Shown: positions 8,299-17,284 of the stretch, piece after piece
Layout: every line of letters starts with the position of its first letter
Numbering within the stretch: the stretch's first letter is position 1
Source: Spirochaetaceae bacterium
GTDB lineage: Bacteria > Spirochaetota > Spirochaetia > DSM-27196 > SLST01
Length of the DNA: 33,116 bases
Direction: 5' to 3'
NCBI GenBank assembly: GCA_007118855.1
Contig: SKQU01000358.1
Location: 1-33,116, forward strand
Translations under genes and position numbers: made by a program
The notes under the pieces: generated by a model
Databases searched by the model: none
The model's input: the letters and a program-made list of their open reading frames with translations, nothing else
What the model was told of the DNA's origin: nothing

Positions 8299-9224
8299 CG
8301 CGCCTCTGCGAGCTTGCCGAGCCTGTCCAGACTCGTGCGGCTGATCGTGTAGAGCAGCCCCCCGTACGGATCTCCGGGCAGCCCGGGACCCGAGGGGCGC
8401 GCCACCAGCGTCCGTGCGTCGCCGCGGATCTCCGCGGAGAAGCGACGTCCGTCGGCGAGGGTGAAGGAGAAGACGGCGGCCGGGACGAGCGCGGCGAAGT
8501 CGCCGACGTAGAACCCGTTCGCGACGAAGTCCACGATCCCGGCTGAAGCAATCTCGAGCTCCCGCGCATCCGGCTCGTACTCCCGCCCGTCCGTGCGCAG
8601 CAGCCATGCATCCGCGGCGCTTCGCACGAACTCGAGGTCCGGAACCAGATCGCCGGACAGGCGCGCGCGGACCATCTGCGCCGGCCGCGCATCCTCAGGG
8701 AAGAGGCGCAGATACGCCCAGAATGTCTGCGATTGCCTCAGGTAGAAGTCGAGGTTCGACCGCAGAAGCAGGACGAGATCCGAGTCGGCCTCGCGCACGT
8801 ACAGGTGGCCCGCAGGCTCCACCGGATCGCCTGCGACCCAGGTGAGCCGCCGCTGATCGGTCTCGACGGTCACCGGTCGGCCTGCCTCATCGTCCACGCC
8901 GAACCGGTCGTGGAGGCCCCGATCCCCGGTCACGCTTCGCAAGATCCGTGATCGTTCGAGTCCCTCGAGGAAGAGCTCCGCGCGGTCAAATCTCGCGGGA
9001 AACCTGTGCCCGTCGAGCATGAGGTCCCACGTATCAGCGCGCACGAGATCGACCTCACCGTGCACGCCGGAGATCCGGACCCGTGTGACGCGGTCCGCTT
9101 CAACGGGAAGGAACGCACGAGAGGCGGGGTCCGCACGCCCGGAGACCAGAAGCCCCACCGCCAGCGTCACGGCGAGCACGGTGTTGAGCGCCGCGAGCCC
9201 CGTCAGTCCCACGCGGGCTCTCAT
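8286..9224 (-). CDS. DUF4340 domain protein of a Gld-type ABC operon
   Basis: 312 residues, last gene of the rnz to DUF4340 run. An N-terminal signal anchor at about residues 6-28 (GLAALNTVLAVTLAVGLLVS) is followed by a mostly beta extracytoplasmic region. It includes LPVEADRVTRVRISG, WDLMLDGHRFPARFDRAELF and repeats of the DUF4340 type, in which a lysine- or arginine-rich strand is followed by Trp and a statement of threshold residues. DUF4340 proteins are commonly encoded directly after GldG-like genes, as here, and probably sit with the ABC complex at the membrane face; the substrate is unknown. Its ATG overlaps the stop of the GldG-like gene by 4 bases, indicating coupled translation. Identification rests on the context and sequence pattern. 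Confidence 0.8.
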   Translation of the reverse strand: MRARVGLTGLAALNTVLAVTLAVGLLVSGRADPASRAFLPVEADRVTRVRISGVHGEVDLVRADTWDLMLDGHRFPARFDRAELFLEGLERSRILRSVTGDRGLHDRFGVDDEAGRPVTVETDQRRLTWVAGDPVEPAGHLYVREADSDLVLLLRSNLDFYLRQSQTFWAYLRLFPEDARPAQMVRARLSGDLVPDLEFVRSAADAWLLRTDGREYEPDARELEIASAGIVDFVANGFYVGDFAALVPAAVFSFTLADGRRFSAEIRGDARTLVARPSGPGLPGDPYGGLLYTISRTSLDRLGKLAEARQGD

Positions 9225-10741
9225 TCCTGTCTCCCACCGACTCTCGATCGGCGCTTTCTGCGGCGCAGCCTGAATGCCCCGTAGAGCATCACGGAGAGAG
9301 GCAGGAGTACAACATTCAGCGCACGCGCCGTGAAACGGATCGTCGCCTCCCGCTGGGCGTCGGTGACGGCGCTCAGCGTCAGGACGCGACTCGCCCGCGT
9401 GCGGACCTCGAGCAGTCGCTCGTCGTGACTCAGCCAGTGCGCGAGGCTTGAGGCGAACTCAAGGTTCCATGCGCTTCCGGTCGCCTGCAGAAGGTCATCC
9501 CGGAGGAAGTGGGAGTCGCTCACGACCGCAAGCCTTCCCCCGGGGCCGGTCTGCTGCCGGGAAACGGCTACGAGCCCGTACTGCCCTCTCGTGTGCTCCG
9601 CATCCCGCAGAAGCTGCGCGCTGCGCTGCGGGTTGAGCTCGAACGGTTCGTGCATGAGCCATGCCCGCGGTGTGGACGCTGCGATGATCCGCGCGCCCGG
9701 ATAGTCCGGGTCCACGGCAACCGTGCCCGGCCAGTAGAGGTCGAGCCCGGGAAAGCGGGCCGTCACCGGATGCTCCTCACTCGTGTACCGTGGAAGGACC
9801 ACGGGCCAGTGCGGGTACGGATACGAGCGCGTGACGCTCACGCCGGCGGCAACCTCCTCCACCTCGATCGGGTTGTGGCTCTCGTCGAGGAGCAGCGAAC
9901 CGCCGACGGTGACTCCGTGCATCGCCGCCAGCTCGTGAACCGGCGTTCGCCCGACCGCGCGAGGCTGTATCCCGTTACGCAGCTCCACCTCCACCGCATT
10001 GAGCGTGAGAAGGACCGACCCTCCCCGCTCGAGGTATTCCGCGAGGAGCGGAACATCCTCGGGCCAAAGCCTGTGCGCGTCGGTCACGAGCACCACGTCA
10101 AGGTCGTCCGGGATTACCTCACCGGGTCTCACGAGGCGGACCTCGTACGTCCGTGCGAGCTCGGACGCCACAAACCGGTAGCTCTCTTCGACCCCACGGG
10201 TCTGGTCGCCGAGGAGGAGTCCGAGGTACCGTCGCTCATCGCGGAGGAGGTTGTCGATCGCCGTCGTCAGGTCGTACTCGAGCGTTTCGGGCTGGAACAC
10301 GAAGGGAAGCACCGCTCGACGGTCGAGGTACTCGATGACGACTCCGCTGTACACGACGGCGGTGCGCCGCTCACCCCCCTCGGTCACGGTCAACTGCTGC
10401 GGCACGACTCCGAGCGCCTCTACATCCTCGGGCCGCTCGAGCCCGGACGGATCGACGAAGCGCGCGGAGACCGCGCCCGACACCGCCGCGTACTCTTCGA
10501 GCACGTCAACGATCTCGCGGGGCTCGGGAAACCGTTCAACGAGCCGGGCAGACCGGTAATAGGTAATCGAGACGTCGTACTCGAGTCCCTCAAGGAGTTC
10601 GCGACTGACGTGCGAGATCGTGTGGATGCGACGCTCGGTCAGGTCGACGCGCGTGAAGTAGACGAGGCTGTTCGCCGTCGCAAGGACAATCGCCGAGAGT
10701 ACGAGCCCGTGCACGAGGAGACGCCGCCTGCTGCCTCTCAT
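9221..10741 (-). CDS. GldG family ABC-transporter auxiliary protein
   Basis: 506 residues with one N-terminal membrane helix (about 8-29), a long extracytoplasmic region and a C-terminal helix (about 477-495) followed by a basic tail (RLRRRKRRSR). Recognisable parts are VDLTERRIHTISHVSRELLEGLE with IVDVLEEYA (DUF7088-like) and LAEYLERGGSVLLTLN (the ABC_transp_aux glutamine-amidotransferase-like fold). In Flavobacterium, GldA, GldF and GldG form an ABC system needed for gliding; in other phyla the same trio occurs without gliding and its substrate is not known. It lies between the permease and the DUF4340 gene, overlapping both by 4 bases. Confidence 0.85.
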   Translation of the reverse strand: MRGSRRRLLVHGLVLSAIVLATANSLVYFTRVDLTERRIHTISHVSRELLEGLEYDVSITYYRSARLVERFPEPREIVDVLEEYAAVSGAVSARFVDPSGLERPEDVEALGVVPQQLTVTEGGERRTAVVYSGVVIEYLDRRAVLPFVFQPETLEYDLTTAIDNLLRDERRYLGLLLGDQTRGVEESYRFVASELARTYEVRLVRPGEVIPDDLDVVLVTDAHRLWPEDVPLLAEYLERGGSVLLTLNAVEVELRNGIQPRAVGRTPVHELAAMHGVTVGGSLLLDESHNPIEVEEVAAGVSVTRSYPYPHWPVVLPRYTSEEHPVTARFPGLDLYWPGTVAVDPDYPGARIIAASTPRAWLMHEPFELNPQRSAQLLRDAEHTRGQYGLVAVSRQQTGPGGRLAVVSDSHFLRDDLLQATGSAWNLEFASSLAHWLSHDERLLEVRTRASRVLTLSAVTDAQREATIRFTARALNVVLLPLSVMLYGAFRLRRRKRRSRVGGRQE

Positions 10742-11460
10742 CGAGCTTTCCTCGCGACGAGCGCTGCCCTGGTGAGGTAGAGGGCCGCGACGGTGAGCCC
10801 GGCGAAGTAGGCGAGATCGCGGGTGTCGAGAACCCCGCGGTTGAGATTGCGGAAACGGTGGTCGAACGAGAGGAAGCGCAGGACCGCCGCAGGCACCGCA
10901 GCAAGCTCGAGGACGGCATTGAGCTCTGCCGCGAGCGTGAGGAACAGGAGGATCAGCGCCGTTCCCACGAAGGCGGATATCTGATGACGCGAGAGCGATG
11001 AGACGAGCCCCCCCACCGCGGTTCCGGCGGTCACGAGCAGCACGAGCCCGATGTACTGCCCGTAGATCTCGCCCGGCTCGAACTGTCCGAGCTCGCGCAC
11101 CGAGAGCGGAACGAAGATCGTCAGCACAACGGCGAGCAGCATCAGTGACAGCGACGCGAGGTACTTCCCGAGCACAAGTGACGCTTCGCCCACCGGCAGC
11201 GTGAGCAGAATCTCGTCGGTCCCCGCGGCCCGCTCCTCAGCCCAGGTGCGCATGGTGACCGCGGGGATCAACACGACGAATACGATGGGCATGATGCCGT
11301 AGTAGCTTCGAAGCGACGCAACGTCCGCCGCGAAGAAGTCGTGAATGAAGAAAAACCACACGGAGGTGAACACCAGAAAGGCCGAGAGCACGACGTAGGC
11401 GACCGGCGAGTTGAAGGAGCCCAGAAGCTCCTTGCGCAGCACCGCGAGCGTGCCCTTCAC
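10738..11460 (-). CDS. GldF-type ABC-2 permease
   Basis: 240 residues with about six predicted membrane helices. The N-terminal part contains LLGSFNSPVAYVVLSAFLVF, and a cytoplasmic loop reads RTWAEERAAGTDEILLTLPV, which is typical of ABC-2 permeases of the GldF/NosY type. It would form the membrane channel for the ATPase encoded immediately upstream. Its start overlaps the ATPase stop by 4 bases, and its own stop overlaps the GldG-like start, so the three subunits are probably made in fixed proportion. Transport direction and substrate cannot be read from the sequence. Confidence 0.88.
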   Translation of the reverse strand: MKGTLAVLRKELLGSFNSPVAYVVLSAFLVFTSVWFFFIHDFFAADVASLRSYYGIMPIVFVVLIPAVTMRTWAEERAAGTDEILLTLPVGEASLVLGKYLASLSLMLLAVVLTIFVPLSVRELGQFEPGEIYGQYIGLVLLVTAGTAVGGLVSSLSRHQISAFVGTALILLFLTLAAELNAVLELAAVPAAVLRFLSFDHRFRNLNRGVLDTRDLAYFAGLTVAALYLTRAALVARKAR

Positions 11461-12389
11461 CGCTGCCCCCCCGCTGTCAGCCGGGCAAAGACATCCTCGA
11501 GCGACTCACGCTCCGGGACCACCGCCCTCAGGCGCAGCCCGTGAGCGACCGCCCAGTCGAACACATCCTCCGCCTCACGCCCTTCGTTGAGCATGAGGCG
11601 CAGCCTGGCGCTGCCGTCGGGCTCATCACGCTCCTCGACCGTCTCGCCGATCCGGTCGAGCTCGTGCCGAGCACGAGGGCCCGGTCGTGAGGCGAGCGAG
11701 ACCGCCACGATCGCCCGGGTGCGAAGCGCGGAGGCTATCTGAGCCGCGGTTCCGGACGCCACGATCCGCCCGGCGTCGAGTATCAGCACGCGATCGCAGA
11801 CCGCCTCCGCCTCGGACAGGATGTGCGTGGACAGCAACACCGTCTTCGTCCGCCCGAGCTCCTCGACGATCCGCCGGACCTCGCGAATCTGATTCGGGTC
11901 AAGCCCGCTCGTCGGCTCGTCGAGGATCACGACATCCGGATCGTGCAGGAGCGCCTGAGCCAGACCGACGCGTTGTCGAAGTCCCTTCGAGAGCTCGGAA
12001 ATCGGCCGGCGCCACACCGACTCGAGTCCGCAAAGACCGGCGAGGCGCTCGACTGCCGCGCGGTGTTCGGCCCGCGAAAGCGAGCGGGCCGCGCCGATGA
12101 AGCCGAGGTACTCGTCCACGGTGAGCATCCCGTATGCCGGCGCGTTCTCGGGCAGGTACCCCAGTCTCCGCTTCGCGGCGACCGGATCGGTCACGACATC
12201 GTGGCCGCCTATGCGCGCGCTGCCGTGCTGCGGGTAGTGGTATCCGGTGAGAATCCTCAAGATGGTGGTCTTGCCCGCACCGTTCGGGCCGAGCAGACCG
12301 ACTATCTGTCCGGGATGCACGTCAAAGGAGACCCGGTCCACCGCGAGCACCGAATCGTAGCGCCGTGTGAGCTCGCGGGCCTCGATCAC
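11457..12389 (-). CDS. GldA-type ABC transporter ATP-binding protein
   Basis: 310 residues. Walker A GPNGAGKTT is at about residues 34-42, the signature LSKGLRQRVGLAQAL precedes Walker B VVILDEPTSGLD, and the switch His lies in LLSTHILSE. A C-terminal extension of about 90 residues carries the regulatory domain usual in the GldA/NatA/CcmA class. The protein would energise the GldF-type permease encoded next. Its ATG overlaps the stop of rnz by 4 bases, so the transporter is translationally coupled to a tRNA-processing nuclease, an arrangement that looks incidental to genome compaction. Confidence 0.93.
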   Translation of the reverse strand: MIEARELTRRYDSVLAVDRVSFDVHPGQIVGLLGPNGAGKTTILRILTGYHYPQHGSARIGGHDVVTDPVAAKRRLGYLPENAPAYGMLTVDEYLGFIGAARSLSRAEHRAAVERLAGLCGLESVWRRPISELSKGLRQRVGLAQALLHDPDVVILDEPTSGLDPNQIREVRRIVEELGRTKTVLLSTHILSEAEAVCDRVLILDAGRIVASGTAAQIASALRTRAIVAVSLASRPGPRARHELDRIGETVEERDEPDGSARLRLMLNEGREAEDVFDWAVAHGLRLRAVVPERESLEDVFARLTAGGQR

Positions 12390-13330
12390 TCATCCTCCTC
12401 GTAGGGGATCGCGATCGTCTGACGATCGCGGCTGAGGAACGTGTACGGGAAGATCTCACGCGCCTCGTCGAGCAGCCTTGCAAGCTCCCGGTCGGTGTAC
12501 CGCGGGCTGTAGTGGATCAGACCCATCTTCTTCACGCCGCCCGCCTCAACGGCGATCTGCGCCGCCTCGCGAGCCGTCATATGCCGTTTGCCGTGCGCGG
12601 TATCGCGCAGCGCGTCTTCGAACATCCCCTCGCTGATCAGCAGATCCGAGTTCGTGACCTCTGCCGCGATCGATGGAAGCGGCAGCGTGTCCGTAACGTA
12701 GCTGAACTTGCGTCCGCGGCGAGGCGCTCCCATGACGTCGCCCGGCTCGACGACCCGGCCGTCCTCGAGCGCCACGGAAGTGCCATGCTGCAGCTTGCCC
12801 CACAGCGGGCCCCGGGGAACGCGGAGCGCGGTCGCGCGCTCGGGATGGAAGAGCCCGGGGCGCGGATCCTCCTCCAGCACGTACCCGACGCAGGTCCGCG
12901 AGTGGCGCAGCGGTATCGTGCGGACGCAGAACCCGTCACCCTGGTAGACCACCTGCTTCGACGAGGGGCTCTCGATCTCCTGGACGACGATCTCGTAGTT
13001 GATATACATCTCGAGCACATCGCGGCTCGCCTCCACGAAGTCGCGGATTTTGGGGGGGCCGATGATGTAGAGCGGATCGTCCCGCTCCACCTGGCTCGAG
13101 AGCATGAGCATGCCGGGCAGACCGGTCACGTGGTCGGCGTGGGTGTGGGATATGAAGATCGCGTTGATCTTCTTCCACTTGAGGTTCAGCCGACGCATGC
13201 TGACCTGCGTCCCCTCGCCGCAGTCGAAGAGAAAGAGATCGCCCTCGCGACGGAGCAGCACGGATGTCAGATGCCGCGACGGCAACGGCATCGTCCCGCC
13301 CGTCCCGAGGATAAAGGCTTCCATATTCAT
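12386..13330 (-). CDS. rnz: Ribonuclease Z-like metallo-beta-lactamase
   Basis: 314 residues, close to the usual bacterial RNase Z length of about 305. The N-terminal GTGGTMPLPSRHLTS, the FDCGEGTQ strand and the metal-binding SHTHADHVTGLPG motif define the ElaC/RNase Z branch of metallo-beta-lactamases; later ligands lie near YVTDT, LLISEGMF and GLIHYSPRY. The enzyme cuts tRNA precursors 3' of the discriminator base. Residues about 80-125 would form the flexible arm. ATG 13330 and ATG 13324 (MEAFILGTGG) are both possible starts, and neither has a clear Shine-Dalgarno site; translation may depend on the xylA stop only 6 bases upstream. It begins the overlapping run into the Gld-type transporter. 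Confidence 0.88.
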   Translation of the reverse strand: MNMEAFILGTGGTMPLPSRHLTSVLLRREGDLFLFDCGEGTQVSMRRLNLKWKKINAIFISHTHADHVTGLPGMLMLSSQVERDDPLYIIGPPKIRDFVEASRDVLEMYINYEIVVQEIESPSSKQVVYQGDGFCVRTIPLRHSRTCVGYVLEEDPRPGLFHPERATALRVPRGPLWGKLQHGTSVALEDGRVVEPGDVMGAPRRGRKFSYVTDTLPLPSIAAEVTNSDLLISEGMFEDALRDTAHGKRHMTAREAAQIAVEAGGVKKMGLIHYSPRYTDRELARLLDEAREIFPYTFLSRDRQTIAIPYEEDE

Positions 13331-13336
13331 GCGAGA

Positions 13337-14644
13337 CTAAAGATACCGGTTCACAATGCCTTCGAGCATCTCCTGGCGTCCGGAAGTATTGGTGATCTGT
13401 GAATGGTCGAGCGCATAGGTCTCGAGCTCCTTGAAACCGATCTTCCCGTCGACGATCTGCTTCCCTATTCCGCTTGTGTAACTCGCGTAGCGCTCCCTGA
13501 TGAACGACTCGATCTCACCGCTCTCCCTGAGCGCCCAGGCGGACTTCAGCCCCCGCGCGTAGGCGTCCATCCCGGCGATGTGCCCGATGAAGATATCGGC
13601 GGGATCGAAGGAGCCACGCCGCAGGTGAGCGTCGAAGTTCATCCCTCCCGGCGCGATTCCGCCGTTCGCGAGCACTTCGTACATCGCAAGCGTCGCCTCA
13701 TGGATATCCGTGGGCATCTGGTCGGTATCCCAGCCGAGCAGATAGTCACCCTGGTTGACATCCATGCTGCCGAGCATGTCGTTCGCGCGGGCGTAGCGCA
13801 GCTCATGCGCGAAGGTGTGGCCGGCGAGCACGGCGTGGTTCTGCTCGATGTTCATCTTGAAGTGGTCGGTGAGCCCGTACTTCTGCAGGAAGGCGTGGCA
13901 GGCCGCGACGTCACTGTCGTACTGGTGCTTCGTCGGCTCCATCGGCTTGGGCTCAATCAGGAACTGCCCGCCGAAACCGATCTCCCGGGCGTAGTCGACC
14001 GCCATCGCGAGAAACCGGCCCAGATTGTCGAGCTCGAGGCCCATGTCCGTGTTCAGAAGCGTCTCGTAGCCTTCCCGGCCGCCCCAGAAGACGTAATTGG
14101 TTCCGCCAAGGTAGTGGGTCACCTCGATCGCTTTCTTCACCTGGGCCGCGGCGTAGGCGAAGACATCGGCATTGCAGCTCGTGGCCGCCCCGTGCACGAA
14201 ACGGGGGTGCGCGAACAGGCATGCCGTTCCCCACAGCAGTCTGACGGATGACCCGCCCATGAGGCCCTTCGTGAACTCGACAATCTCGTCGAGATTCCTG
14301 TTCGTCTGCGCGAGCGTCTCACCTTCCGGGGCGATATCACGGTCGTGGAAGCAGAAGTACCGGAGCCCGAGCTTCTGCAGGATCTCGAACAGCGCCTCCA
14401 TCCGCGCCTTCGCCTGATCCATGGGATCGGTGACCGAGTCCCACGGCCGGATCGCGGTGCCCATCCCGAAGGGGTCGGACATACGACCGTTCATCGTGTG
14501 CCAGTACGCGATCGAGAAGCGCAGGTGATCGTGCATCGTCATGGAACCTACGCGCTCATCGGCGCGGTAATACTTGAAGGCGAGAGGATTGGTGGAATCA
14601 GGGCCTTCGAAGGGTATCTCCGGTATGTCTGCGAAAAAACTCAA
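13337..14644 (-). CDS. xylA: Xylose isomerase
   Basis: 435 residues, matching class II xylose isomerases of about 440. It converts D-xylose to D-xylulose (and glucose to fructose) in the cytoplasm. [12 protein letters not shown] holds the catalytic His and Asp, [13 protein letters not shown] the catalytic Lys, and [19 protein letters not shown] and GSMDVNQGD further metal ligands. I chose TTG 14644 because GGAGGT at 14656-14651 sits 6 bases before it and the protein then begins [14 protein letters not shown] like other family members; longer readings upstream add an unrelated tail. No xylulokinase or transporter is next to it, which is unusual for xylA. A promoter lies in the gap after fabV. 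Confidence 0.95.
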   Translation of the reverse strand: MSFFADIPEIPFEGPDSTNPLAFKYYRADERVGSMTMHDHLRFSIAYWHTMNGRMSDPFGMGTAIRPWDSVTDPMDQAKARMEALFEILQKLGLRYFCFHDRDIAPEGETLAQTNRNLDEIVEFTKGLMGGSSVRLLWGTACLFAHPRFVHGAATSCNADVFAYAAAQVKKAIEVTHYLGGTNYVFWGGREGYETLLNTDMGLELDNLGRFLAMAVDYAREIGFGGQFLIEPKPMEPTKHQYDSDVAACHAFLQKYGLTDHFKMNIEQNHAVLAGHTFAHELRYARANDMLGSMDVNQGDYLLGWDTDQMPTDIHEATLAMYEVLANGGIAPGGMNFDAHLRRGSFDPADIFIGHIAGMDAYARGLKSAWALRESGEIESFIRERYASYTSGIGKQIVDGKIGFKELETYALDHSQITNTSGRQEMLEGIVNRYL

Positions 14645-14672
14645 GGACGGACCTCCAATGGACTTTTCACGA

Positions 14673-14701
14673 AGTGTAGCGCAACCACGGCCGACTGTCA
14701 C
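14673..14701 (-). promoter_or_regulatory. Predicted sigma70-type promoter of xylA
   Basis: On the minus strand, GTGACA (14701-14696), a 17-base spacer and TACACT (14678-14673). The expected +1 is near 14666, giving a leader of about 22 bases that contains the GGAGGT Shine-Dalgarno site. It makes xylA independent of fabV. I see no clear XylR or catabolite-control operator. Confidence 0.45.
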
Positions 14702-14730
14702 GAGCGCGCAGCGAAGCAGCGCCTGAGTCG

Positions 14731-15894
14731 CTACGGGGTGACGTCGGCATCGTAGTCTACCCCTTCCACGCCGAAACCGTGGATCCGGAGGAACTCGCGG
14801 TGATACTCGTCGATGTCGGTGAGCTCCCGGAGGTTGGAGTCATCCACGGTCTCGAAGAGCTCACGCACGCGCTGCTGCACGTCGCCACGCATCTCCCAGT
14901 CGTCGATCCGGATTCGCCCCTCCTCGTCGACGGGCACCGAATCTCCGGCGTAGAGCCGATCGGCAAAAAGTCGGTACGCCTGTTCGATCGTTCCCTCGTG
15001 CAGCCCCATCTCCTTCATCACGCGGAAGAGGATCACCCCGTAGAGCGGGACGACCGGTATGACCGAGCTCGCCCTGGTGACGACGGCCTTGTTGACCGAA
15101 ACGTATGCCGCGCCGTCGAGCGCCGCCATGCTGCGGCTCAACTCCTTCGCCGTTGCCTCGAGGTGCTCCTTCGCCTTCCCGATCGAACCCTCCCGGTACA
15201 CACGCTTGACGAGCTCGGGTCCGATATAGCTGTAGGCCACGCTCTTCGCCCCCGGCAGGAGCAGGTTCTCTTCGAGCAGACGATCGATCCACAGCTGCCA
15301 GTCCTCGCCTCCCATGACCTTGACGGTCGCTTCGATCTCCTCCTCGGTCGCCGGCTCCGCGGAGACGGTCCTGAACTCTCCGGTCATGGTGTCGATCGTC
15401 CGGGCGGTGAACGGTTCCCCCACGGGCTTCAGTACGGAGCGATAGGTCTCCCCGCTCTTCGGGTCGGTGCGAATCGGAGCCGCGAGGCTGTACACCACGA
15501 GATCCACGGCACCCGACTTCCGCAGCAACGCGACGGTCTCGTCCTTGATCTCGTCGCTGAACGCATCGCCATAGATCGTGGCAACGTCGAACCCCTCCGA
15601 GCGCGCCTGATCCTCGAGGAACTCGGTGTTATACCAACCTACCGTCGCGGTTCGGCTGCCGCTCGCCGGCTTCTCATAGGCGACGTTGACGGTCGCAGCT
15701 CCGCATCCCCAGGCGGCGACGATCCGCGACGCGAGCCCGTACCCGGCCGACCCGCCGATCACCAGAGCGCGTCGAGGCCCCGGGATCCTGCCCCGCTGCT
15801 TCACGTACTCAATCTGCTTCCGGACCTCGCGCGCGAGTCCGACCGGATGCGCGTTCATGCAGATATTGCTCCGAATCATCGGCCTGATTACCAT
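14731..15894 (-). CDS. fabV: Trans-2-enoyl-CoA / enoyl-ACP reductase
   Basis: 387 residues; the characterised Treponema denticola enzyme is about 397. Family features are [18 protein letters not shown] at the start, the nucleotide-binding [14 protein letters not shown], and the catalytic Y-x8-K motif ([14 protein letters not shown]) at about residues 232-241. The enzyme reduces trans-2-enoyl-CoA or enoyl-ACP with NADH and serves in fatty-acid synthesis or in reversal of beta-oxidation during fermentation. ATG 15894 is preceded by GGGGAGGA with good spacing. No other fab gene is adjacent, so it probably acts as the genome's stand-alone enoyl reductase; whether a FabI or FabK exists elsewhere cannot be seen. 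Confidence 0.95.
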   Translation of the reverse strand: MVIRPMIRSNICMNAHPVGLAREVRKQIEYVKQRGRIPGPRRALVIGGSAGYGLASRIVAAWGCGAATVNVAYEKPASGSRTATVGWYNTEFLEDQARSEGFDVATIYGDAFSDEIKDETVALLRKSGAVDLVVYSLAAPIRTDPKSGETYRSVLKPVGEPFTARTIDTMTGEFRTVSAEPATEEEIEATVKVMGGEDWQLWIDRLLEENLLLPGAKSVAYSYIGPELVKRVYREGSIGKAKEHLEATAKELSRSMAALDGAAYVSVNKAVVTRASSVIPVVPLYGVILFRVMKEMGLHEGTIEQAYRLFADRLYAGDSVPVDEEGRIRIDDWEMRGDVQQRVRELFETVDDSNLRELTDIDEYHREFLRIHGFGVEGVDYDADVTP

Positions 15895-15921
15895 CGTATC
15901 CTCCCCGAATTGGTGAGAGAA

Positions 15922-15950
15922 AAGCTACTCGATGGAACCGGCTTCAGCAA
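15922..15950 (-). promoter_or_regulatory. Possible promoter of fabV
   Basis: On the minus strand, TTGCTG (15950-15945), a 17-base spacer and a poor TAGCTT (15927-15922). The expected leader is about 20 bases and includes the GGGGAGGA Shine-Dalgarno site. Its -35 box lies only 5 bases from the -35 box of the divergent hisD promoter, so the two may compete for RNA polymerase. Confidence 0.25.
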
Positions 15951-15955
15951 CGGCT

Positions 15956-15985
15956 TTGACGCGTGAATCGAGTAGCGGGTAGAGT
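15956..15985 (+). promoter_or_regulatory. Predicted promoter of hisD
   Basis: TTGACG at 15956-15961, an 18-base spacer and TAGAGT at 15980-15985. Six bases separate the -10 box from ATG 15992, so the expected +1 is the A of the start codon. No Shine-Dalgarno sequence precedes the gene, which fits a leaderless message. Confidence 0.4.
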
Positions 15986-15991
15986 GGGCCG

Positions 15992-17284
15992 ATGAAGATA
16001 CCGGTACAGGTGTGGGCCGACCTCGATTCCGACGAGCGAAAGCGGATCCTCTCGCGCTCGGAACAGACGATCGACGAGGTCGTCCGCGACGTGGAGCCGA
16101 TCGTCGCGGACGTGGCGAACCGGGGCGATGCGGCCCTGCGCGAATACGCCCGCTCGCTCGACAACCTCCCGCTCGATCTGCCCTTCGAGGTCCCGACGGC
16201 GGACTTCGACAGAGCCGAGCGCAGGCTCGACTCCGCGGTTCGCGAAGCGCTCGACTACGCGATCGCCAACGTCACCGCCGCGCACGAACACCAGGTGGCG
16301 CGCGGACTCGAGCTCACCGAGGTCCGTCCCGGCCTGCTCGCCGGCGAGCGGACCCAGCCGATCGAATCGGTCGGGCTCTACGTCCCGCAGGGGCGGGGGC
16401 GGTTTCCCAGCATGCTCTACATGCTCGCGATCCCGGCTCGCCTCGCCGGAGTCCCCCGGGTCGTGGTCGCCACCCCGCCGGCTCCCGGCGGTGAGGTGGA
16501 CGACGCCTGCCTCTACGCGGCGCGACGCTGCGGTGTGCACGCGGTCTACCGCATGGGGGGCGCGCAGGCGATCGCCGCCCTCGCCTACGGCACGGGCACG
16601 ATCGCCCGCGTGGACAAGATCGTCGGACCGGGAAGCGCCTACGTCGCGGCGGCCAGGCGTCTGCTTCGCGACCGCGTCGACGTCGGCCTGCCGGCCGGTC
16701 CCTCCGAATCGGTGATTCTTGCCGACGAGTCGGCCGGCGCGCGAGGCGTATCGGTCGATCTGCTCATCGAGGCCGAGCACGGGTCGGATTCGCAGGCGAT
16801 CCTCGTCACCACGAGCAGCCGGCTCGCCGCGGAAGTGGCCGATCTCCTTCCCCGGCTGATCGAGGAGACTCCCGAGCCGCGTCGAGCTTTCCTGACGGAC
16901 GTCTTCAGCGGGTACGGGGGACTCGTACTCGCCGACTCGCCGGCCGAGGCGGCGCACATCGTCAACGAGATCGCGCCGGAGCACCTGCAGATCCGAACCG
17001 CCGAGCCCTGGTCGACGATGAGCCTCATCACCGCTGCGGCGGAGATCCTCCTTGGCGAGCACTCCGCGTTCAGCCTCGCAAACTACGCGGCCGGCGCGAA
17101 CGCGGTGCTTCCCACAGGCGGCGCCGCGCGAACGTGGTCCGGCGTGTCCGTCCATGATTTCGTCAAGCGGACGAGCGTCGTGCAGGTCTCATCGCGGGCC
17201 TACGAGGAGATCGCGGCCCATGTGCGCACCCTCGCCGAGTACGAGGGGTTTCACTGGCACGCGCGGGCCCTCGACGAACGGTGA
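15992..17284 (+). CDS. hisD: Histidinol dehydrogenase
   Basis: 430 residues, normal for HisD. It oxidises L-histidinol to L-histidine with two NAD+, the last step of histidine synthesis, and needs zinc. The GLYVPQGRGRFPSMLYML segment, RMGGAQAIAALAYGT, VDKIVGPGSAYVAAA, GLPAGPSESVILAD, the zinc-site AEHGSDSQA and the catalytic pair Glu330-His331 (APEHLQI) are all present, so it should be active. It stands alone, without other his genes; HisD in isolation can be a scattered pathway member or a paralogue acting on another alcohol. Its stop overlaps the start of folC, with the NFACT gene following. Confidence 0.95.
   Translation: MKIPVQVWADLDSDERKRILSRSEQTIDEVVRDVEPIVADVANRGDAALREYARSLDNLPLDLPFEVPTADFDRAERRLDSAVREALDYAIANVTAAHEHQVARGLELTEVRPGLLAGERTQPIESVGLYVPQGRGRFPSMLYMLAIPARLAGVPRVVVATPPAPGGEVDDACLYAARRCGVHAVYRMGGAQAIAALAYGTGTIARVDKIVGPGSAYVAAARRLLRDRVDVGLPAGPSESVILADESAGARGVSVDLLIEAEHGSDSQAILVTTSSRLAAEVADLLPRLIEETPEPRRAFLTDVFSGYGGLVLADSPAEAAHIVNEIAPEHLQIRTAEPWSTMSLITAAAEILLGEHSAFSLANYAAGANAVLPTGGAARTWSGVSVHDFVKRTSVVQVSSRAYEEIAAHVRTLAEYEGFHWHARALDER

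Noticed and set aside
9509-10780. 423-codon open frame on the + strand opposite the GldG-like gene
   Set aside because: Shadow frame in GC-rich DNA; its translation is rich in Arg, Gly and His with no domain, and the opposite strand encodes a recognisable GldG family protein with coupled neighbours.
14645-14701. Upstream 19-codon extension of xylA
   Set aside because: TTG 14644 has an optimally spaced GGAGGT and matches the family N-terminus, and the extension contains the predicted xylA promoter.
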